A stretch of 64,000 nucleotides of DNA. Origin: Cyrtodaria siliqua (taxonomy: Eukaryota > Mollusca > Bivalvia > Adapedonta > Hiatellidae). The notes beneath the pieces are model-generated. The model did no database searches. It saw only the letters and a list, made by a program, of their open reading frames with translations, and had not been told where the DNA came from. The first letter of the stretch is position 1. Each line of letters opens with the position of its first letter. The translations under genes and the position numbers were made by a program. The stretch is taken from contig JAWPHD010010319.1 of the NCBI GenBank assembly GCA_037043455.1, forward strand, positions 1 through 64,000, read 5' to 3'. Positions 38,486 through 48,910 of this stretch are shown here, one piece after another.

Positions 38486-39861
38486 TAAGTTATTACATGT
38501 AGTAACCTAATTATCTTTCCATTTTGCTGCGATCTTAACTATAAAGTTTTCTTTTTTGTGCAGCCCACGAATACGAAATATTTAAAAGTAAAATAAAAGT
38601 CCCTTTTTCCTAATCGCAAATGTGTTTTACCCATTTCCGGGTACATTGTAAATCGTGACTTCCTGTCAAACATTAGCAAAAATTACTGTTTGCGCATCAG
38701 TCATACAATGTGAACTTTAACGGGTAACACAATTGTAGCGTACTTGTCGACTCGTAACCATGAATACCGTACCGAAATAAATAAAACATGCATTCTTTTC
38801 TCTCCAGTCATTTATTTTGCACTCGAAACATATGAAACAAATATAAGGTTTTAACAGATATTGCTACAAAAGGATACACTGACAACACATAGACCGCTCT
38901 TTAATCACTAAATTACAATGCTCAAGATCTTTTGGAATCGTACGCACGCTTACCACGACAAAATGAAACCGTACACGCCATTATCTGTTTTAGATTTCAC
39001 TTAATGTATTTATTCGCCAGATAAATGTGTTAGTTGTGAGGTAACCTGATCATTTTTACTACAGTTAAACAGAAAAAATACAAACAATGTTTTATACTCG
39101 CACGAATGAAATTCATTAGCCACCGGGAAGATTTAATGTTCTTTCTTTACAGTCGATTATTGTTTACATATGCATATTAGTGTAAACCCCGCTAATGTAA
39201 GGGACGTAACCCTTACTCACAAAACGCACAGTTCTACTAACGGTTTAATTTCTTCCAACAGTTGAATTTAGTATGCGGCACACCAACACAACATGTTTAT
39301 ATTGAACATTCCAAGTTCATCGAGATAATTGTTTTTGGAAAGAATGGTAAAACATTCTCCCCTGCAGAACTGCGGAGTTGCTGCAAAGTCTGCTGTGAAC
39401 GCTTCATTACTGTTTAATGACCCTCAAACCCCCTCAAAAGAAAGACGTCTCTGTCGAATTCGTGTCATTAACATAACGACGTCGACGGTGTTTATACTTA
39501 CATTGTACATGTTGGTGATATATCAATAATTAATTTTAAATGATTAGCTGTCCATATTAATAGTGATAGTAACAAGCTAGACGTGGTACATGTTATTCAA
39601 CATAACTTGTTGGAGGTTTTAGCAAATCGTCGATTTGACTAGCAAAGGGCGTTCCTGCTCATTATAGCAGATAATTATATCGTAATAAGCTTCTCGAAAC
39701 GAAGTCCCATGTATCTTACAAACAATTTCATATTTTACAACATTATGATAAATAGTTTGGTAACATGGAGAAATGGTGTTGCAAAACCCAAATAATGCCG
39801 AGAGCAGCGATGTGTATACCAATGTGTGTGTCCCTCGTGAAGACACATTTTCGCATATGTA
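38486..39861. other. AT-rich intergenic sequence, nothing recognised
   Basis: Several 60-75 codon frames (39329-39529, 39619-39846, 39773-40000) have no recognisable domain. No RNA gene seen. Confidence 0.45.
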
Positions 39862-40245
39862 TATGTTAAAGAAACTAACCCGCCAAATAACGCCAACATT
39901 ACACTACAAAACCGTTCATCAAAACTCTATCCAGGTATTCAGGTCATATAATAATGTATGTGTGCCAATTAAAAGTATAGGTTTATTCACGGGTTCTTAA
40001 GTGTGACTGAATATGCGTGAAATGATGTATGACTTGGAAACTATTAATTCGACGCTCCAGTTTTGGGGTTTGGTATGGCTGGTTAAAATCATGTATATTG
40101 AGTCTATAGAGTAGGGATTCAAAAATATGTAAGTTATATATATATATATCGATGTCAGTAGGTTTAGAAACGGTATACATCTGTTGTAAAAGGCGTCTGT
40201 TGATGTCGGGATAGGGACTTGAAATCTAACATCCAGATACACACA
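39862..40245 (+). repeat. Diverged interspersed repeat, copy 1
   Basis: Shares ordered blocks with 62970-63345: TGTTAAAG ... CGCCAAAT, then ACAAAACCGTTC/ATAAAACCGTTC, then GCCAATTAAAA/GCTAATTAAAA, then CACGGGTTC, then TGAATATGCGTGAAATGA versus TGAATATGTGTGAAATGA, and near the end a GTTGTAAAA block. The two copies are clearly related but much diverged. Function unknown; possibly an old non-autonomous transposon. Confidence 0.6.
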
Positions 40246-40332
40246 AGTTGAACGCGAGCGTATGCCTGCACTCAATGTTCATAAAAACGTTTGACTGGAA
40301 GTAGTTTAAATGCTGCTGTATACTTTGCAAAG

Positions 40333-40626
40333 GGATTGGTGTGGCCTAGTAGATAGCACGGTGGAATTGAGGTAGCACGGAGGATTCGGGTCCAAGCCTC
40401 ACCGGCGACACTGTGTTTTGTTGGTGTATTCTTTCCATTTGCCTCGTCCGTCGTATGGGGACGTAAATCAGGCGGTCCTCTGAGCATGTAAGCGAACCAC
40501 CGGAATCTAGTATTTAGTAAGAGTAGGGCAGGTTCCCGGATTCATATGGATTTTAGTCATTCTCCTCTCTCTTTGGCAGTTCCAAATAACCTATAATGCG
40601 TTGATGCGGCGTTAAACAAAAAATAA
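40333..40626 (+). mobile_element. tRNA-derived V-SINE (RUDI-like), near full length
   Basis: The head GGATTGGTGTGGCCTAGTAG and a B-box-like GATTCGGGTCCAAGCC form a tRNA-like 5' part. The body has CGTCCGTCGTATGGGGACGT and AGAGTAGGGCAGGTTCCCGG; the 3' tail is CCAAATAACCTATAATGCG ... GTTGATGCGGCGTTAAACAA, ending in an A-rich run. It is the best-preserved of the SINE copies here. The minus-strand frame 40272-40487 through it is incidental. Confidence 0.8.
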
Positions 40627-40749
40627 TTCATACTTTTCAATTTGAATTTGTTAACGCCCAGATAACACGGGCTCCGCTCACCCTACCCCCACCCCACCTC
40701 ACACATGAACAACAAAACACCAAGTATAATCTTCTCTGATAAGTGCCCA

Positions 40750-40937
40750 TCGAATGGGGACATAAACCGTGTATCGCAGTAGTTATTATCTGAACACGTT
40801 AAAAACAATAAACAGCTATTCATTAAGAGTAAGAGCAGCCAGGTTCCATGAGTCCTATGTATTCTTCCCCTCTCTCATGGGTTGTTGTAAATAACATAAT
40901 ATAATGTGTTGATCGGCCGTTAAATAAGGCCACAATT
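40750..40937 (+). mobile_element. 5'-truncated V-SINE
   Basis: Starts at CGAATGGGGACATAAACCGT and continues AAGAGTAAGAGCAGCCAGGT, CTTCCCCTCTCTCATGGG, then GTGTTGATCGGCCGTTAAAT. This is the body and tail of the same SINE family, without the tRNA-like head and more decayed. It lies about 125 bp downstream of the fuller copy in the same orientation. Confidence 0.7.
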
Positions 40938-41049
40938 AAAAAAATCTGTGTTTGCCCGAATCCGACCTTAGATTTTTAAAAAGCTCCTTATTTGGCCATT
41001 AGGAATCGTAAAATTAATATCGCAATGAGATCGTAAATTGTGTGACCTT

Positions 41050-41260
41050 ACGTTATGTAACTCAAAAGTATCCAATACATAAGAATTGGCCTCGTCATGT
41101 TGAGATAACTGATGGTATAACATACTTAATTAACACGTTTTCGTCTTAAAGTATTTCAGAAGACACCTTCTTCACCTTCATTTGAGCGCAAACTGCATTT
41201 CTTTGACAAAAACCGCTTTCTGAAAATAAATAATACGAATATGTCTTTACAATAAGTTGA
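41050..41260 (+). repeat. Left member of an inverted, permuted repeat pair
   Basis: Contains GGCCTCGTCATGTTGAGATA (41088-41107), TTAACAC...TCGTCTTAAAG, AGTATTTCAGAAGACAC (41150-41166), AACCGCTTTC and GAATATGT. All recur in reverse orientation at 42430-42600, two of them as perfect 20- and 17-bp matches, but in a rotated order. See the matching entry. Confidence 0.75.
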
Positions 41261-41714
41261 TATTTTTTTTAATTCACATTCTTTAGTTAATTATTTTTTG
41301 TTTTTAATACTTCATTTCTTAGTTAAGAAGATTAATTTTGGATAATTTAAAAAAAATCGAGTGTTGTAAACTTCGACCGCTTCTGCCGTCATAGAAGATT
41401 GTTAGAACTGACTCCATTTTCTGCCGGATTTCTTTTTCTTTAGACAATTCTGAACATATATTCAGGTGTCAATGCACACTTGTTTTTACTAGCTTCTTAC
41501 AATTAAATGAATGATTTAGATGTTGTCACTTCTTATTTATATATATGAAATATCTGGACCTATCTGTTCAATTTTAAATTAAAGGTTTATGAGGGTCATC
41601 CCCGATCATACAGTACTTTAATTTATTAAAGTTCTCTGCAATGAGGGGTGGGTGAGGGTGTAAAGCCATTAGTCAGGTGTAAATCTAGAATTTGAGTTAA
41701 AGGTGAGGGGTGAA
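41261..41714. other. AT-rich intergenic sequence, nothing recognised
   Basis: Apparently unique; no gene, RNA or repeat supported. Confidence 0.45.
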
Positions 41715-41820
41715 ATCTTGAGCGACGGGCTGTGGGCGGGGCTTGTGGTTAGAGGGCATGCTCCCTGATCTTGAGCGACGGGCTGTGGGCGGGGCTTGTG
41801 GTTAGAGGTCATGCTCCCTG
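41715..41820. repeat. 53-bp tandem duplication, GC-rich
   Basis: Two copies of a unit starting ATCTTGAGCGACGGGCTGTG, at 41715 and 41768, differing at one base (AGAGGGCATG versus AGAGGTCATG). Markedly more GC-rich than its surroundings. Confidence 0.92.
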
Positions 41821-41899
41821 GAAATCCTTTGCTCCCTACATGGCATACGGTAAACTCGAATGCATTTTCAGAATATTTTAATTGTTAAATCCCATGATG

Positions 41900-42010
41900 A
41901 ACAACGGTGGACCCGGTGCGCTCCCCCTCATATACGGCAAGCAGAGGTTAACACTATGCTTACCTAACCTTTTTAGTGGCAGAGGCGAGAGCACCGGGTC
42001 TGCCCTTGTT
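41900..42010. repeat. Imperfect palindrome with ACCCGGTG arms
   Basis: AACAACGGTGGACCCGGTGC at 41900 pairs imperfectly with GCACCGGGTCTGCCCTTGTT at 41991-42010, leaving a loop of about 65 nt. Possibly a small fold-back element; no coding content. About 50 nt downstream GGTAACCC recurs several times (42061-42125). Confidence 0.55.
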
Positions 42011-42429
42011 ATCTGGGTATATTTTCAGTGAAACATTTTAATGAATATAGGAAAGCATAAGGTAACCCTGTCTAAAAGGTAACCCCTTACGCAAAAGGTA
42101 ACCCTTTCTCCACAAACTGTAACCCCGACCTATCAAAAAGGTACTTTGCACGGTGAACTTTTAAAATGGCGGACGTGTACAGCTGTATAATTATTCATAA
42201 AACCAAACAGGCTTTAAGAATACGCATTCTTTTGGACGCCATTTTGAAACGTTATATATGTCGACTTATTGTCCGCATCAAATTAAAAATATGACTTCAT
42301 TATGTACCAATTTCTATCTTGTCGCCAAAAAATAGTTGATTATAGTGATAATGAATAACAGATAAAAATAATTTTCAGCAATAAAAATTTAAAAAGGTGG
42401 CAATTTGTATATGACTTGCAACGAATTTT

Positions 42430-42600
42430 AGTGGTAAAATATCTCAACATGACGAGGCCGATATACGTTTCCGTAAAAAAGCATAATTATAAACTTATTT
42501 GAAATACATATTCACGTTGTTGTTTTTTTTGAAAGCGGTTATGATATGATCAAATAAAAGTGTCTTCTGAAATACTTCTAGGCGAAGATGTGTTAAGTCA
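42430..42600 (-). repeat. Right member of the inverted, permuted repeat pair
   Basis: The reverse complement carries, in order, TTAACACATCTTCGCCTAG, AGTATTTCAGAAGACAC (42560-42576), AACCGCTTTC, GAATATGT, AAATAAGTTT, then GGCCTCGTCATGTTGAGATA (42440-42459). In the left copy the GGCCTCG block comes first. The rotation suggests both derive from a tandem unit of about 200 bp rather than from simple terminal inverted repeats. Confidence 0.75.
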
Positions 42601-42910
42601 TCTTAAACCATAATATATATGTTTCCGTTAATGTGGCGTAGTCATGAGTTTTACACTACAGGTATATTTAATTGCATGTACCATAGTTAATGCCAGCGAT
42701 TCGAACGAATCAGACATGATGCATAAACAAACAAACAAATACAATTTAGGATGATCATATAAACTCCAGAAAAGAAGAAAAAATAATACGAATAAAGAAA
42801 ATAAGAAGTTGAAAATAGAGAACAGTATTTACTACGTATTAAAATAATAATTGTATCAATGTTTGTTTCCTACGGAGCCCGCAGTTGACATGCAGAATTA
42901 CTTTTTTTTA
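42601..42910. other. AT-rich intergenic sequence, nothing recognised
   Basis: No gene or repeat supported. Confidence 0.45.
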
Positions 42911-42996
42911 AGCGTTCGCACGCTCTACTAGAGCGTTCGCGAGCGTTCGCACGCTCTAGTAGAGCGTTCGCACACTGTAGCTAGAGCGTTCGCATG
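42911..42996. repeat. GC-rich palindromic cluster of AGAGCGTTCGC
   Basis: Four to five copies of GAGCGTTCGC separated by palindromes CTCTACTAGAG and CTCTAGTAGAG. The block can fold on itself in several registers. It sits about 120 bp outside the 5' LTR in AT-rich DNA. CpG-rich; role unknown. Confidence 0.8.
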
Positions 42997-43116
42997 ACGA
43001 ACAGTGTGATATAAAAATAATTGCATGCGATTAAACTAACGCTCTGTGTGTTGACAATTGAGTACAACGCGACTTTTATGAAAAACAATTTAACTCAATC
43101 AAAAACTGTGACCCCT

Positions 43117-44257
43117 TGTGACAAATTCACTTTAATTGATATTAGACAGAGTACCTTTAAAAGGAAGGTGTCATATTTTGTACATGCAATAGTGAACAGG
43201 AGTGAGTGATTTTTCTATTGTTAAGTAGAGAAGATAATTGGGTGTTATATTTTGGTGGTCAGTGTGTGTTGAGAATTGGTGGTGATATGTTGTGCTACTA
43301 TGAGTGGGAGTACTTGATGGTATCAATATGAAGATATGATGTATTAGAACTGAGGGTGTCTGGTGAGTAAATCTGAATTATCAGTATTAAGTGAAATGTT
43401 GAAATTGTGCTATTTTGTCAATTCGGTGGCATTGATTTTGTCAAATATAAAATCACACAATTTGAGAATATTAAGAAAGGTTTTATTGTTTTATAGGGGA
43501 ACGTCTCCTCCTTTTTCGTGGTGATGATATAGGTCATAATAAAGTCATCTACAAGGTGATGATCGGGTGACGTTATAAGATGTAGTATACAGACGGCAGT
43601 CAATTGATACAGCGTGTACATGGAAGAGTAGTGATGATATAATAGATTGATGCAGACAGTAGATAGTCTGTACAATGATGTGGTGTATCCTATACATAGA
43701 AGAGTGTTGATAGAATCATTGTAATATAGTGTTGATATAGATTGACGTAGTCGGTCGATAGTCTGTATAGTGATGTGATATACCATATGCATATTTGATC
43801 CGTGATACAATGCATATTATATACTAGTGATGTGGAGTTATACTGCAAGCGGTACAGACAATGATGATATATATAGTCATGTTATATAGAGAGAGATTGT
43901 GCGACATGTAACGTGCAGATAGTGGTTAGCCAACTGAACTGTATTTGTTAATAAAGCATAGTAACAACTACAACAATTAAACATTACATAGATGGACTAA
44001 ACATAAGAAAGGATATTGCATTATACAGTGTTTGACATATGAGTTAATTATTCCTAGTTGAAATTATTATGCTCTAGTATTCAGTGATTGTCTAAACTCC
44101 GTGATAGTTCTTTTCTGTCTATTTCAAGCTTTTCTTTCTAACTATCTTCATTTTTATATTATTACTTAATATAATTTATTTATTAAAAACATCACTTGTC
44201 TGTTTGTACTTTACTGTTCCGATAAACAAATCGATCGATATTTCCAATATCGTCACA
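43117..44257 (+). repeat. 5' LTR
   Basis: Begins TGTGACAAATTCAC and ends CGTCACA one base before the primer site: TG...CA ends, about 1,141 bp. Positions 43117-43826 match the 3' LTR. It contains an internal duplication around 43649 and 43741 (GATAGTCTGTA(C/T)A(A/G)TGATGTG). A TATA-like box and a poly(A) signal lie in its right part. Confidence 0.85.
43866..43955 (+). promoter_or_regulatory. LTR TATA-like box and AATAAA signal
   Basis: GATATATATAG at 43866 is a plausible TATA box for the U3 promoter, and AATAAA at 43950-43955 a plausible poly(A) signal, placing R between or just after them. Both lie to the right of 43826, the last base shared with the truncated 3' LTR, so the 3' copy lacks them. 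Assignment is by position and motif only. Confidence 0.5.
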
Positions 44258-44258
44258 A

Positions 44259-44271
44259 TGGTGGCAGCGGT
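44259..44271 (+). promoter_or_regulatory. Primer binding site, tRNA-Leu type
   Basis: TGGTGGCAGCGGT, one base after the LTR, is complementary to the 3' end of metazoan tRNA-Leu (acceptor CGCTGCC, discriminator A, CCA) over 13 nt. This both fixes the LTR end and supplies the minus-strand primer site. Confidence 0.8.
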
Positions 44272-44352
44272 TTAGAAGAGCAATAGAGACAAACAGACTT
44301 GTATAGAAATTTGAGATACTATATGTGAACAATTGAAGTACCGGTAAGCAAA

Positions 44353-45510
44353 ATGGCAGAAAAAGTACCAGATTGGTTTGAGAAAATTATAGAAAAAGGA
44401 GGAGATGTAGGGGCATGTCTAGCTTACTTAAGAGAACGGTCTGAAAAAGAGGAGTCTTTGAGATTAAAAGAGATTGACCGCGAAGAAAAGATAAGGCATG
44501 AGGTTAATGAACGTGAAGAAAGAGCTGCAGATAAGGTTAATGAACGTGAAGAAAGAGCTGCAGAACGTGCCGAAAAAGCTGCAGAACGCGATGTTGTCGA
44601 GAAAGAGAAAGATAGACAATTAAAGATGTTACAATTAGAACATGAGATCAGACTTAAAGAGATAGAGTTAAAGTCGAAAGAAATCAATATTTCTACAAGT
44701 AAAGCCGCAGCCGTTAAAGCAAAGGTATCATTACCAAAGTTTGCAAAAGGTCAGGACATTGAAGTATTTTTAACTTCATTCGAACGGTTAGCAGAATTAC
44801 ACAAGTGGGACAAATCCGAATGGCCTATTCGTTTAATACCCCAATTAACTGGAAATGCACTAGAAGCGTACTCGCGTATGTCTCTAGATGAGAGTAAATC
44901 TTACGATAAAATCAGAAAAGCGATTCTCGAAAGATATGGGTTGAATCCACTGGAATATCGGACTAAGTTTCGGTATTCAAAACAAAACACAAATAAAACG
45001 TTCAAAGAATACGCTATTCGAATAGCAAATTACTTCAGTCATTGGCAGGAAAGCGAACTCGTGAATAACATATACGAAAACGTAGTAGACATGATCATAA
45101 GAGATCAATTAATGACTAAGTGTATGCACGACTTACAAATATACTTACTAGAAAAAGAGCCAAAATCAGTACAAGAGTTAGTTACTTTAGCAAGTGCTTA
45201 TCAGGTAGCACACAGCGGAAAAGACACAAAGCAACCTATATACCGACCACCTATGTTTAAACATAAGGAAAACACACAACAAAATGCAGAATACCCGCCA
45301 GGTGCCTTTGGTTATAATACTCCGTCATATAAATCATTTGAAAAGCGCAAATGTTTTCACTGTAGGAGCGAAGACCATTTAATAGCACAATGTCCGTTAA
45401 AAGGGAATTTGGACAATGGAACTCATAGTAAAGACAAATCATACAGTTATGGAAAACAGGCAAATGGGTTAATACATTCTCCAACAAAAGTACCAAGGCT
45501 TGTTATATGA
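44353..45510 (+). CDS. gag: Gag polyprotein of Gmr1-like retrotransposon, intact
   Basis: 385 residues; the first ATG after the primer site opens the frame. Residues 25-115 form a highly charged Glu/Lys/Arg coiled-coil region with an internal duplication of VNEREERAA. Residues 128-200 (VSLPKFAKGQDIEVFLTSFE ... WPIRLIPQLTGNALEAYSRM) are typical retroelement Gag. Residues about 206-285 (FRYSKQ ... SAYQ) look like the SCAN-type Gag capsid subdomain, and vertebrate SCAN domains are known to derive from Gmr1-like Gag. A CX2CX4HX4C zinc knuckle lies at 334-347 (CFHCRSEDHLIAQC). The product would assemble particles and bind RNA. It ends in an ATGA overlap with the next frame. Confidence 0.88.
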   Translation: MAEKVPDWFEKIIEKGGDVGACLAYLRERSEKEESLRLKEIDREEKIRHEVNEREERAADKVNEREERAAERAEKAAERDVVEKEKDRQLKMLQLEHEIRLKEIELKSKEINISTSKAAAVKAKVSLPKFAKGQDIEVFLTSFERLAELHKWDKSEWPIRLIPQLTGNALEAYSRMSLDESKSYDKIRKAILERYGLNPLEYRTKFRYSKQNTNKTFKEYAIRIANYFSHWQESELVNNIYENVVDMIIRDQLMTKCMHDLQIYLLEKEPKSVQELVTLASAYQVAHSGKDTKQPIYRPPMFKHKENTQQNAEYPPGAFGYNTPSYKSFEKRKCFHCRSEDHLIAQCPLKGNLDNGTHSKDKSYSYGKQANGLIHSPTKVPRLVI

Positions 45511-46907
45511 GTGAAATACCTGTTCAAAAGCATGTAATTGGAGTAGGGGAAACAGATCAGCTTACTGATGGGCTTATGTTATCAGAGGGTAAAGTAGGTA
45601 CAGAGAAGGTGACACTATTAAGAGACACTGGGTGTACAACAATATTTGTAGCTGATAGATTAAAGCATTTGGGTAGGCTGACTGGATGCTATCAAGTAGT
45701 AACACTGGCAAATGGAGCAGCATGTCGGTGCCCAGAAGTTGTAATTGATATAGAGACATCATTTATTTCAGGCAATGTAAAAGCATTGGTAATGGACAAT
45801 CCATTTGCAGAGTTAGTTGTAGGAAATATAGGGCATTTGGTCGGTGTAAATGAGATAAGTACCTTCCAAGGAATAGAAACACGAGCTATGAAAACAGAGT
45901 TTTCAAAGAAGAGATACAAAAAAAAAGTAGAGGACGAAATTATCTTGCAGAAGGAAGTACAAAAGGTAAGTGAAACAACAAATATTCAAAACACGGATGA
46001 CTATGAGTATTTGGCTATAAACAGAGCAGAACTGAAAGACGAGCAAAAGAAAGATAAATCATTAGACAAAGTCAGATCATACGCAGAAGAGAACCATAAC
46101 CAGAATGTAGAAGAAATAGAACCTGGAGGTAAGAATTCGTATTTTACATTTCATGATAGAATACTGTACAGAGTATACAATTCAAAAGGCCGAGATCCGA
46201 TTAAACAAATTGTAGTACCAACAAAGTATAGAAAAAGAATGATGGAGATTGCTCATAACGTACCACTAGGAGGACATCTCGGGAACAGGAAGACAAGAAA
46301 TAGGATACTGCAGAATTTCTTTTGGCCTGGGATTTTCATAGATGTAGCTCACCATTGCAGGGCATGTCCAAATTGTCAGAAGAGTGTTCCGAAAGGGCGT
46401 GTTGCAAGAGCTCCATTAATACCTATACCAGCAATGGAAGAGCCATTTAATCGAATGGCAATAGACATAGTAGGTCCACTAAATCGTACAGAAAGAGGAA
46501 ATAGATTTATATTAGTGACATGTGATTATGGAACCAAATATCCAGAAGCAATACCACTTAAGACTATTGACGCACAAACAGTCGCAAATGCATTAGTGGA
46601 TATATTTGCAAGGACAGGTTTACCAAACGAACTGTTATCAGATCAAGGTAGTAATTTTGTATCATCTTTGATGCAAAATTTATGCAAATTGCTTCATATT
46701 CGAAAGATGAAAACATCGCCATATCATCCACAAGCAAATGGACTGGTAGAGAGATTCAACGGAACTCTAAAGAAAATGCTTAAGTGCTATGCTCAGGAGG
46801 AAGAAGGCAAGTGGGACTTAGATTTACCTTATTTGCTGTTTGCATACAGAGAGGTGCCCCAGGAGTCAACAGGATACTCTCCGGAAGACATGTTAGAGGA
46901 CCTCTAA
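45507..46907 (+). pseudogene. pol: Protease-integrase part of pol (integrase C-terminus cut by frameshift)
   Basis: 466-codon frame, -1 relative to gag, overlapping it by ATGA. The aspartic protease motif LLRDTGCTTIFV has its DTG at residues 40-42. The integrase zinc module H250, H257, C287, C290 (AHNVPLGGHLG ... CRACPNCQ) is followed by the DD35E core: D320 in MAIDIVGP, D379 in LLSDQGSNF, E415 in ANGLVERFNGT. The protein then runs out at a premature stop (46905-46907) just after STGYSP. Homology continues in the frame of the next entry, consistent with a small deletion near 46883. No RT lies between protease and integrase, which is the key feature of this element. Confidence 0.87.
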
Positions 46908-47842
46908 CCATTTTGAGAGAAGAATGGGAGGAACCTAACAAACTGAGTGAGTCAACAATAAGTTATATACTTAAAACAAGAGAACGATTAGTCAACATGA
47001 CAAACATAGCACAAGAATCTGTAAATGTCCAGAAGCAGCGACAGAAGAAGTATTTCGATAGGAAAGCCAGGTATAGAACACTAATAGCAGGTGAGAAAGT
47101 ACTAATATTACTACCAACACATACAAACAAAATTTTAGCACAGTGGAAAGGACCGTTCGAAGTGGTAGAAAAGGTAAGTCCAGTAGACTATAAAATCAAG
47201 ATGAACCAAAGAACAACAAAGATATTTCATATCAACATGTTAAAGAAGTGGTACAGCGATAAACAGAGAGGAGAGGAAGGTAAAGCCGAAGTAGAAAGTG
47301 TTTTAGAAACGTGGGATAATACAATGAACGGCGATGTTACCAGCAAAAGTCAAATTTCAGCTTGTTTGATTTATTATAAGGATGAGAACAAGAATGATGA
47401 AGAGGTTGACATAGAAAACCCTCTATTAATGCAACAAGAATCAATCAATGATATACAAATAAATGAGAACCTGCAGGACGTTCAGAAGAGACTTCTGACT
47501 AATCTCTGCAGAGAATTCAAAGACGTGTTAAGTGATGTTCCAGGAAAGACAGAGTTGATTGAGCATGAAGTAGTCATAAACTGCGATAAGCCAATTTACA
47601 AAAAACCTTACAAACTTCCATTTGCAATGAGAGAAAAGGTTAGAGAGGAGATACTTGACATGGTAGAAGCAGGAATTGCTGAAAAATCGAGTAGTCCGTG
47701 GGCTGCACCGATTGTTGTTGTCAAAAAGAAAGATGACAAGATAAGATTATGTGTAGATTATAGAGGATTAAACGAGGTTACCATTTTCGATCCACAACCA
47801 ATGCCAAAGCTTGATGACATTTTTTTAGCTAGGAAAGGCTAA
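46884..47842 (+). pseudogene. pol: Integrase C-terminus plus N-terminal half of reverse transcriptase (pol, shifted frame)
   Basis: The open frame begins upstream (46784), but homologous sequence starts about 46884 with GRHVRGPLTILREEW, the continuation of integrase. Then comes a GPF/Y module (QWKGPFEVV near 47141, ending FHINMLKKWY), a linker of about 80 residues, and RT: IYKKPYKLP, IAEKSSSPWAAPIVVVKKKD, then RLCVDYRGLNEVT. The frame dies at PKLDDIF with a T7 homopolymer near 47821, after which RT resumes in another frame. An integrase tail directly followed by RT on one open frame is direct evidence for INT-RT order. Confidence 0.85.
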
Positions 47843-48851
47843 ATTCATGTCAAAGCTAGATTGCACAAAGGGGTTCTGGCAAATACCACTTTCTGAAAGT
47901 GCAAAAGAGAAGAGTGCATTTACAACTCCCTTTGGACAATTTCAATTTAATGTGATGCCATTTGGAATGGTAAATTCGGCAGCATCATTCGTTAGGCTCA
48001 TGAAGATGGTGCTAGATGGATAAGACGACTTCTCTGATGCCTTCATTGACGACATTTTAATTTTCAGTTTGACATTTCCAGAACATCTGATCCATATCAG
48101 ACAAGTACTAGAATCGATAAGAAAAGCAAAGATCACAGCAAAACCAAGTAAGTGTAAATTGGGGTATCAAGAATTAGAGTTTCTGGCCCATAAAGTTGGA
48201 AATGGTGAGGTACATCCATCAAAATAGAAAATGGATGCAATTAACAGGATTCAAAACCCACTTACGAAGAAACAAGTACGCTCTTTTATTGGAACCGTCA
48301 ATTTTTACCGTAGATTCATTCCAAATTTTGCAGAAATTGCTGCTCCATTAACCGATTTAACTGCAAAGAAATTGCCTAACAAGGTCAAATGGGAAGAATG
48401 TCACCAACATGCGTTTGATAAATTAAAAGAAGCTATAACTTCATACCCAATTCTTAGAAACCCTGACTTTGCAAAGGGATTCATTTTGCAAACGGATGCA
48501 AGCAATAGGGGAATTGGAGGAGTGTTGTTACAACGTGAAGGTAAGGAAAGGTTTCCTATTATGTACATCAGCAAGAAATTGCTGAAAGCTGAAGAGGCGG
48601 ACAGTACCGTAGAGAAAGAATGTTTAGCTATAGTCAAATCGGTCATCACATTAAGAGAATACCTCTTGGGAAAGGAATTTAGTATAGAGTCAGACCACTT
48701 CCCATTGCAATGGCTTAATAAGATGAAAGATCAGAACATGAGGTTAATGAGGTGGAGCTTAATTTTACAAGAATATAGGTTCACAATTGTACATATTACA
48801 GGGGAAAAGAATACGATTGCGGACATGTTGTCCAGATGGGTAGACAATTAA
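47838..48851 (+). pseudogene. pol: C-terminal reverse transcriptase and RNase H (pol, two in-frame stops)
   Basis: In the frame shared by 47838-48851: FMSKLDCTKGFWQIPL (first catalytic Asp), FTTPFGQFQFNVMPFGM, then a TAA at 48021-48023, then FIDDILIFS (the Y/F-x-DD motif, 48042-48053). The RT connection follows to a TAG at 48225-48227, then VRSFIGTVNFYRRFIPNFAE. RNase H shows FILQTDASNRGIGGVL (Asp), VEKECLAI (Glu), IESDHFPLQWL (Asp) and IADMLSRW (Asp), so all four active-site acidic residues are present. The downstream 206-codon frame (48231-48851) is open only because it starts after the second stop. Catalytic motifs are preserved; the breaks look recent. Confidence 0.87.
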
Positions 48852-48898
48852 TGTCAATTTGTGAAAGGTTGAGATAATAAAAGCATATTATCTATCTT

Positions 48899-48908
48899 AG
48901 AGGGGAGG
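48899..48908 (+). promoter_or_regulatory. Polypurine tract
   Basis: AGAGGGGAGG, all purine, two bases before the 3' LTR start at 48911. It is the expected plus-strand priming site. Confidence 0.85.
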
Positions 48909-48910
48909 TT

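Noticed and set aside
38018..38488. Overlapping 155- and 147-codon ORFs on opposite strands
   Set aside because: Both come from 39/33-bp units being multiples of three.
42061..42125. GGTAACCC repeats as telomere-like sequence
   Set aside because: Only a few imperfect copies with unequal spacing, and not TTAGGG.
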